Positions 13,903 through 19,368 of a DNA stretch of 21,862 nt are shown here, piece by piece (within the stretch, counting starts at the first letter, position 1; every line of letters starts with the position of its first letter). The position numbers and the translations under genes are program-made. A model generated the notes under the pieces. That model did no database searches, was not told where the DNA came from, and saw only the letters and a list, made by a program, of their open reading frames with translations. This DNA is from Saprospiraceae bacterium (GTDB lineage Bacteria; Bacteroidota; Bacteroidia; Chitinophagales; Saprospiraceae): positions 1-21,862 of the forward strand of contig JADZFP010000503.1 in the NCBI GenBank assembly GCA_020849825.1, given 5' to 3'.

Positions 13903-14991
13903 TCAGTCGTTGGAATGGTTGAAATCGGTATGCGTCAACAAAGGGACCCGAACCACAAATTCCCGTTCGGTTTCTCCGGCCCACACCGGGCGGTCGGTCA
14001 GCAGGGCATAGCGGTTGATGATATTTTGCAGCCCGACGCCGGTGGAATGCTTCGTTTCGCCCCGGGGCCGGAAGGGGTTGCGCACAACCAGTTGTCCACC
14101 CGCCGCTTCCACCCGGATCAACAGTGGTTCCTGTTCCGACATGCGGTTGTGCTTGACCGCGTTCTCCACCAACAGTTGCAGCGTGAGCGGCGGTATCCGG
14201 GCGGTTTCTACGGTGGAGTCGGGCAGATCGACTCGTACTTCGAATTTGTGTCCGAAGCGGGTTTGCAATAAAAAAGCATAAGCCTGCAGGAAATCCAGCT
14301 CGGTGCGCAAGGGCACCAGGTCGGAATCGCGCTGTTCGAGAATGTAGCGATAGGCTTTGGACAAACGGTCGATGAATTGCTCGGACAACTCGGGGTCCTT
14401 GCGCACCAGCGACGACAGGATGCTGAGGCTGTTGAACAAAAAGTGCGGATTGACCTGGCTTTTCAATGCATTGAATTGCGACAACAGGTTTTCTTTTTCC
14501 AACTGTTCCGCCCTGACTTGTACTTCTTCCTTGTAATCCATAATGTGACGGTTGGCAATAAGCACATAAACACAGAGGGATAAAGTGGCAAACTGCCCGT
14601 AAATGGCGCGTGTGGCGTGCTCCAGGTCGGCAACCGGGTATTGCATGCCCATTGCCCCGTAAAACAGCCATTCCGTACTTTTCAGGACCGCAACGATGAC
14701 GGTCATGCTCAGCCCAAAAAACAAAAAACCGGCCAGCAGGTTGGGCCAGATCACGCCCGGCCGCAGAATGTATTCATCGAGATAACGTCGCAATAAACGC
14801 TGCATCCGCTCCGCCATCGTGATCCATCCGAAGGTGATGACCGTACTCACCCCATACTGCAACACAAAATCCGGGAAAAACCGCCCCGCCAGCGCCGACC
14901 AACTGCGGTCGTCGCTGTTTACGTAAATGCCAAGCGGGAGATAAACCAGCATCAGCCCGGCGGCCATGATCCATTTTCGTTTAGTATTCAT
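13903..14991 (-). CDS. LytS-type sensor histidine kinase, 4-TM
   Basis: A 362-residue protein with four predicted membrane helices (about 8-24, 43-60, 84-104, 130-147), a short coiled coil and a LytS-type kinase core. The phospho-acceptor is H183 in Q-V-N-P-H-F-L-F-N-S; the N-box L-L-V-E-N-A-V-K-H-N has E276/N277; the G-box is T-G-V-G-L-Q-N (317-323), so it should be active. There is no large extracellular domain, so the signal is perceived in or near the membrane. I chose the ATG at 14991 (a GTG lies directly before it). It overlaps the 3' end of the upstream kinase gene by 11 bp and its stop is 4 bp from the next kinase gene, so all three kinases are translationally close. The core is closely similar to the TPR kinase, suggesting duplication. 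Confidence 0.92.
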   Translation of the reverse strand: MNTKRKWIMAAGLMLVYLPLGIYVNSDDRSWSALAGRFFPDFVLQYGVSTVITFGWITMAERMQRLLRRYLDEYILRPGVIWPNLLAGFLFFGLSMTVIVAVLKSTEWLFYGAMGMQYPVADLEHATRAIYGQFATLSLCVYVLIANRHIMDYKEEVQVRAEQLEKENLLSQFNALKSQVNPHFLFNSLSILSSLVRKDPELSEQFIDRLSKAYRYILEQRDSDLVPLRTELDFLQAYAFLLQTRFGHKFEVRVDLPDSTVETARIPPLTLQLLVENAVKHNRMSEQEPLLIRVEAAGGQLVVRNPFRPRGETKHSTGVGLQNIINRYALLTDRPVWAGETEREFVVRVPLLTHTDFNHSND

Positions 14992-16075
14992 CACTCATCA
15001 CTGGTATACTCACGGTCCATGTTTTATCGTCGGCCCATTCCCTGACGCGGCGGTTGCCGTTGTCGAGCAGGGCATAGCAATTTTCGAATACGGTCCAGTC
15101 GCTGTCGCCGATGCTGAGATCGGGTTCGAGGCGGGGCTGGCGGTTGTTTTGGATCAATATCGCGTCGTTTTCGCTGCGAATGCTGACCGTGAGCGGCGCC
15201 TGGGCCGACATGCGGTTGTGGCGCAGGGCGCGGTCGAGCACCACCTGGAGACTAAGGGGTACCAGTTGGCCGCGTTCGACGACGGAGGGGTGCAAATTGA
15301 TATCCAGTTGAAATTTGTTGCCGAAGCGGGTCCGCAGCAAAAAGGCGTAGGCTTGTAAAAATTCCAGTTCGGCTTTCAGCGCGACGGTCTGGCGGTCGCG
15401 GTTTTCGAGCATATAGCGGTACGCTTTCGACAGGCGGTCGATGAACTGCTCGGAGCGTTCGCCGTCGACCTGCACCAGCGACGACAGCGTGCTGAGGCTG
15501 TTGAACAAAAAATGCGGATTGACGCGGTGCCGCAACTGCGCATACTGGCCCTCCACCTGTTCTTTCTGGGCGCGTTCGGCGCGCAGCGCCACTTCCCGGG
15601 CCCGCTGCTGAATGCGGCGATTGGTGAGCAGGTAATACACAAACAGCGACATGATGACGTAATTGACGTATGTAAACCGCATCGACATGCGGCTGTATTC
15701 CGTATCGGCGACAATCGCCTGGTCGGCCCTCCCCAACAAATAAATCTGCATCCAGTACACTCCCCGTATCGACAGGTAATTGATCGCCAGATTGGCCGCG
15801 GCAAACACCAATATGGCCGCCAGATTGGGCCAAAACTCGCCCCGCGAAATGATTTCTTCGCCAAACCAGCGCTCAAACCGCGCGTGCTGCCACTCCGCCA
15901 CATACAACCATCCGAAAATCACCAGCGCACCCGCCACGTACTCCGAAAACAGGATCGGAAACAACTCCCCGAATATCGCCGACCACGCTCTGCTGTATTC
16001 ATCCAGGTTGACATACAGCAACACCGGATAAAAGAAGGCGTTCAGCCCAAATGCGAGAAGGAGTTTGTTGCGCAC
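14981..16075 (-). CDS. Degenerate LytS-type kinase (predicted pseudokinase), 4-TM
   Basis: A 364-residue paralogue of the neighbouring 4-TM kinase. It has four hydrophobic segments (about 5-22, 42-60, 84-102, 133-150), a coiled coil, and the phospho-acceptor H188 intact in R-V-N-P-H-F-L-F-N-S. The ATP-binding half is altered. The N-box reads V-V-L-D-R-A-L-R-H-N, so the usual E-N pair is D281-R282. The place of the G-box T-G-x-G-L-x-N reads S-I-G-D-S-D-W-T-V-F-E-N. Loss of the N-box Asn, which holds Mg-ATP in this family, predicts little or no autophosphorylation. The frame is otherwise intact, so this is not decay by frameshift. It may act as a heterodimer partner or phospho-acceptor. The start is a GTG at 16075; an in-frame TAA lies 9 bp before it, and a 7-bp repeat array begins 11 bp upstream. 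Confidence 0.9.
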   Translation of the reverse strand: MRNKLLLAFGLNAFFYPVLLYVNLDEYSRAWSAIFGELFPILFSEYVAGALVIFGWLYVAEWQHARFERWFGEEIISRGEFWPNLAAILVFAAANLAINYLSIRGVYWMQIYLLGRADQAIVADTEYSRMSMRFTYVNYVIMSLFVYYLLTNRRIQQRAREVALRAERAQKEQVEGQYAQLRHRVNPHFLFNSLSTLSSLVQVDGERSEQFIDRLSKAYRYMLENRDRQTVALKAELEFLQAYAFLLRTRFGNKFQLDINLHPSVVERGQLVPLSLQVVLDRALRHNRMSAQAPLTVSIRSENDAILIQNNRQPRLEPDLSIGDSDWTVFENCYALLDNGNRRVREWADDKTWTVSIPVMSDEY

Positions 16076-16085
16076 GTTTTTTTAA

Positions 16086-16169
16086 TGATGAATGATGAAT
16101 GAGGAATGCTGAATGATGAATGCTGAATGATGAATGAGGAATGATGAATGAGGAATGATGAATGAGGAA
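16086..16169. repeat. 7-bp tandem repeat array, 12 units
   Basis: Twelve contiguous 7-bp units (84 bp) of types tgatgaa, tgaggaa and tgctgaa; from the fifth unit on, tgatgaa alternates with the other two types. The array begins 11 bp upstream of the GTG of the degenerate kinase gene, so its leader and promoter region are largely repeat. There is no spacer sequence. An inverted block of four units lies at 16203-16230. Confidence 0.92.
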
Positions 16170-16232
16170 TTCGTCGTGATTGATATAAACCCTTATAAAC
16201 CATTCATCATTCCTCATTCATCATTCAGCATT
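16119..16232. repeat. 32-bp perfect inverted repeat built from the 7-bp units
   Basis: Bases 16201-16232 are the exact reverse complement of 16119-16150 inside the tandem array. The intervening 50 bp are AT-rich. The structure lies 8 bp past the stop of the lipoprotein gene (16240, minus strand) and before the kinase operon, so the transcript could fold into a long hairpin and end there, or the block could be an inverted copy made during array expansion. Confidence 0.8.
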
Positions 16233-16239
16233 AAAAAAA

Positions 16240-16659
16240 CTACTGTTTTGCTTTGAGCTGGATCGGCAGGCCGTCCTGTTCGCCGGCCAGTTCGAGGCGT
16301 TTGTCGTCGATTTCAGCCCGGAGCACCAAGGTATCGCTTTCAAAGATCATACGGATACGATCCTGGGCGATCACTTCGTAGTGGCCTTCGAGGGTTTCAG
16401 GGCCTTCTTCGATGTACCGCACCGTCTGGGTAAAGTCGCCTTTTTTGTTGTCTTTCGCCTTGGGTTCGTAGGTAATCGTGGCCCCGGAGACCACCGTACC
16501 CATGAGCTCGGTACCGGCGACTTTGAACGACTCCACCGTCCAGCGCCCTTCGATGGCGTCCTGCAGCAGCGGATCGTTTTTGTCTTTTTTGCACGCCGTC
16601 GCCGTCAGTGCAACCGCCAGGAGCAGGAATACCGCGAATTTCAACAGATTCGTTTTCAT
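16240..16659 (-). CDS. Lipocalin-like lipoprotein
   Basis: A 139-residue protein. The signal peptide ends A-L-T-A-T-A-C (Cys23) followed by K-K-D-K, a strong lipobox, so it is a surface or periplasmic lipoprotein. The mature part starts with I-E-G-R-W-T-V-E-S-F-K, the opening of lipocalin-like (Lipocalin_4 type) domains of Bacteroidetes, then beta-strands A-T-I-T-Y-E-P, F-T-Q-T-V-R-Y and R-I-R-M-I-F-E-S-D-T-L-V-L. Such domains form small beta-barrels that can hold hydrophobic ligands; the ligand is unknown. I chose the ATG at 16659, because the frame stays open to 16911 but only the internal ATG gives a proper signal peptide; the extension reads as repeat-like sequence. The family assignment is moderately sure. 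Confidence 0.82.
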   Translation of the reverse strand: MKTNLLKFAVFLLLAVALTATACKKDKNDPLLQDAIEGRWTVESFKVAGTELMGTVVSGATITYEPKAKDNKKGDFTQTVRYIEEGPETLEGHYEVIAQDRIRMIFESDTLVLRAEIDDKRLELAGEQDGLPIQLKAKQ

Positions 16660-17065
16660 AGCGCAAATTTTGTTTGAGTGAATAATGTGTTTTTGTTGCT
16701 GCGAAAATGCGCCTGCAGGCAGGAGGACGGCAAAAAAGAGCGGATGAATGACGGAAAGCGGGGGATGAAGGGGGAAGGAGGAATGATGAGAGGGGAGCGA
16801 TGAGTGATGAATCTTGTTGCCCCTCCCTGAACACAGGAGCCCGTCGGGACAGGATGGCAACACGGATGACGCGAATGACGCGGGTTTGCGCGGATTTTTG
16901 CAAAGGGCCATTCCTTCATCCAGGCAGTGTAAATGCCAACCGGTATGGCCGAGATCTCACGGTATTTTTTTCTGAAGGGGGGGGGACGCTGCATACCAGC
17001 GATGCAGAAGGTGCGAATCTGTTCTATCTTGTCGCCCGAGCCTTATCAATCGGCTGATTTCTACG
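16660..17065. other. Gene-free 406-bp divergent intergenic region
   Basis: This stretch lies between the divergent lipocalin-like and GH53 genes, and I see no convincing gene in it. It holds purine-rich degenerate gatga/ggaatga sequence (about 16740-16812), a block of degenerate cggatgacgcg-type repeats (about 16855-16900) like those dispersed in Bacteroidetes intergenic DNA, a run of nine G (16977-16985), and a small hairpin (16989-16994 with 17002-17007). Both promoters must lie here, but no confident TAnnTTTG box was found. Confidence 0.6.
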
Positions 17066-18475
17066 ATGACTTATCCCTTTCGTTTTCTCCTTGCCCTGAT
17101 CCTGCTGAGCGGCGCCCGCCTGCTGCCCGCCCAATCCTTCTTCTTCGGCGCCGACCTCTCCTACGTCAACGAAATGGAAGACTGCGGCGTCGTGTACAAG
17201 GAAAACAACCAGCCCAAAGACCCCTACCAGATCTTCGCCGACCACAACTGCAATCTCGTGCGCCTGCGCCTCTGGCACACCCCGGCCTGGTACGATACCC
17301 TCAACAATGGCCAGCGCTACGCCGACTTCAACGACGTGCGACAAAGCATCCAGCGGGCCCGGTCCCTGGGTATGGCCGTTTTGCTCGATTTCCACCTGTC
17401 CGACCGCTGGGCCGACCCCAGCCACCAACTCGCGCCGGCAGCCTGGCAGGGCGTGGTCGACAACCTGCCCCTGCTCAAAGACTCGCTCTACAACTACGTT
17501 TCCTCCACCCTGCTGGCCCTCGACGCCGAAGGACTGCTGCCCGAAATGGTCCAGATCGGCAACGAAACCAACAAGGGTATCCTGCTCTCCACGGCTGCCG
17601 ACGCCGGCTGGACGCTCGACTGGAACCGCAACAGCCAACTCTTCAACCGGGCCATCCAGGCCGTGCGCGATGTGGAGAACAGCACCGGAAAATCCGTCAA
17701 AATCGCCCTGCACATCGCCGACCCGGCCGACGCCGGCTGGCTCATGCAGGGCTTCTGGAACAACGGCGTCACCGATTTCGACGTCATCGGCCTGTCGTAC
17801 TACTGGGCCTGGCACCAACCCACCACCATCGCCGGCACGGGCAACGTGATCGCCCAATTGCGCCAAAACTACCCCGGCAAAGCCGTCATGATCTTCGAAA
17901 CCGGCTACATCTGGACGACCCAGAGCAACGACAACGCCAACAATATCATCAATTCCGTCCATCCCGACTACGCCCCCGCCAGTCCCGCCAACCAGCGCCA
18001 ATGGCTCATCGACCTGACCCAGGAGGTCATCAACCGGGGCGGCTCGGGCGTTTTGTATTGGGAGCCGGCCTGGGTCTCCTCGCCCTGCTGGACGCCCTGG
18101 GGGCAAGGCTCGCACCAGGAGCACGCCGCTTATTTCGACTTTTCCTCCAACCTGCTCAACGACGGCGGCATCGCTTTCATGACGCATCCCTACGCCAACC
18201 TGACGCCCGCCGCTGCCCCGTCTTCCCCGGCCCCGCACTTCGACGTTTGGCCCGACAGCGGCCGCCGAAACCTGACCCTGCGCTTCCGCGATTTTACCGC
18301 CCCGAGCGTCGTGGTCGAACTGCTGGGCGCCGACGGCCGCCTGCACCTGTCGCGCAGCCTGACACCCGCCGAACAGGTTTCGCTTACCGTACCTGATTTG
18401 CCGGCCGGGCTCTATTACGTCGTGGTAAAAGACAAAGGCACGGCGCTCGGCAGAAAGGGGTTTTGGATGGAGTGA
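17066..18475 (+). CDS. Secreted GH53 endo-beta-1,4-galactanase with T9SS-like tail
   Basis: A 469-residue protein that should cleave beta-1,4-galactan side chains of pectin/arabinogalactan I. The signal peptide ends near L-L-P-A-Q (23). The GH53 catalytic barrel (about 25-380) shows F-F-G-A-D-L-S-Y, V-R-L-R-L-W-H-T-P, L-L-D-F-H-L-S-D-R-W-A-D-P, the acid/base in Q-I-G-N-E-T-N (E167), and the nucleophile in I-F-E-T-G-Y (E278), followed by V-L-Y-W-E-P-A-W. These are the invariant features of the family. The last 75 residues (from F-D-V-W-P-D to L-P-A-G-L-Y) look like a T9SS sorting tail. The gene ends 14 bp before ruvA. No polysaccharide-utilisation (SusCD) genes are nearby, so the enzyme appears as a solitary gene. 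Confidence 0.92.
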   Translation: MTYPFRFLLALILLSGARLLPAQSFFFGADLSYVNEMEDCGVVYKENNQPKDPYQIFADHNCNLVRLRLWHTPAWYDTLNNGQRYADFNDVRQSIQRARSLGMAVLLDFHLSDRWADPSHQLAPAAWQGVVDNLPLLKDSLYNYVSSTLLALDAEGLLPEMVQIGNETNKGILLSTAADAGWTLDWNRNSQLFNRAIQAVRDVENSTGKSVKIALHIADPADAGWLMQGFWNNGVTDFDVIGLSYYWAWHQPTTIAGTGNVIAQLRQNYPGKAVMIFETGYIWTTQSNDNANNIINSVHPDYAPASPANQRQWLIDLTQEVINRGGSGVLYWEPAWVSSPCWTPWGQGSHQEHAAYFDFSSNLLNDGGIAFMTHPYANLTPAAAPSSPAPHFDVWPDSGRRNLTLRFRDFTAPSVVVELLGADGRLHLSRSLTPAEQVSLTVPDLPAGLYYVVVKDKGTALGRKGFWME

Positions 18476-18489
18476 TTACCTTCGCCCCC

Positions 18490-19083
18490 ATGTACGCATA
18501 CCTCAAAGGCGAGATCGCCTACCGGAGTCCGGCTTTCCTGGTGGTGGATGTTCATGGCGTGGGTTATCACGTTCATATCCCCCTGAGCACCTACACCGCC
18601 GTGCAAGGGCTGGAAAAAACGACCATTTATACGCATTTTCACGTGACGCAGGACGGGCAGTCGCTCTACGGCTTTGCCACGCAGACGGAGCGCAATCTTT
18701 TTGTCCAGCTGATCGGCGTCACCGGCGTGGGGCCCACCTCGGCCCTGCTGCTGCTTTCGGCCATGACGGTCGATGAAATTCGGGCGGCCATCATCGGCGA
18801 ACAGGCCCACGTGCTGCAACGCGCCAAGGGCATCGGCCCCAAGGCATCCAAACAAATCATCCTCGATCTCAAGGACAAACTCACCCGCGAAGCGCCCGAA
18901 GCGCCTGTTTTGCTGCCGGCTGCCGACAATACCGTGCGTGAAGAAGCGCTGTCGGCCCTCCTGGCGCTGGGCTTCAACCGTATTGCGGTGCAAAAAGCGC
19001 TCAACGCCGTGTTGCGCGACCATCCGGGGCTGACGAAAGTGGAAGAGTTGATCAAATTGTCGCTGAAGGCGCTGTCGCTGTAG
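18490..19083 (+). CDS. ruvA: Holliday junction branch migration protein RuvA
   Basis: RuvA binds four-way DNA junctions as a tetramer and loads the RuvB helicase. The 197-residue protein is of normal length. It has the OB-fold N-terminus M-Y-A-Y-L-K-G-E-I with V-D-V-H-G-V-G-Y, two helix-hairpin-helix motifs (L-I-G-V-T-G-V-G-P-T-S-A and A-K-G-I-G-P-K-A-S-K), and a C-terminal three-helix RuvB-binding domain (A-L-S-A-L-L-A-L-G-F). I chose the ATG at 18490, because M-Y-A-Y-L-K-G is the family start; an in-frame ATG at 18463 overlaps the GH53 gene and adds nine unrelated residues. The TAG stop falls in the left end of the inverted-repeat element. The ruvA-sprA order is a known Bacteroidetes arrangement. 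Confidence 0.96.
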   Translation: MYAYLKGEIAYRSPAFLVVDVHGVGYHVHIPLSTYTAVQGLEKTTIYTHFHVTQDGQSLYGFATQTERNLFVQLIGVTGVGPTSALLLLSAMTVDEIRAAIIGEQAHVLQRAKGIGPKASKQIILDLKDKLTREAPEAPVLLPAADNTVREEALSALLALGFNRIAVQKALNAVLRDHPGLTKVEELIKLSLKALSL

Positions 19084-19285
19084 CGCCGACCGCCACTGTA
19101 GCGCCGACCTCCAGGTCGGCGATGCTGAGAGCAGAAATAAACCGCGATTAATAGCCAAAGCTCCTCCCGTGAATTTTAAGGTAAATACCGATTGGAGCAA
19201 TATAGCATTATCGCGGGTTGTTCCTGCTCTCAGCATCGCCGACCTGGAGGTCGGCGCTACAGCGGCGCGGCGGTCGGCGCTACAG
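19078..19285. repeat. Nested inverted-repeat (MITE-like) element
   Basis: Two nested pairs of perfect inverted repeats. The outer pair is 19078-19094 with 19269-19285 (17 bp); the inner pair is 19096-19134 with 19224-19262 (39 bp). Each inner arm contains its own palindrome, gccgacctccaggtcggc, so the arms can also fold singly. The 89-bp centre is AT-richer and itself partly self-complementary. No transposase frame lies inside. The left end contains the stop codon of ruvA. The whole resembles a MITE or a dispersed palindromic repeat; no target-site duplication was recognised. Confidence 0.82.
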
Positions 19286-19368
19286 GCAACCCTTTTCCCG
19301 CAACCCGCGTCATTGTCTCACGCCGGTTCATTCCGGCCCTGAATCCAACTATACCTGCTTTTTTGAAG

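Noticed and set aside
16933..18396. 487-codon plus-strand frame across the GH53 gene
   Set aside because: It gives Arg/Pro/Gln-rich sequence without any family signal, while the GH53 frame has both catalytic Glu motifs.
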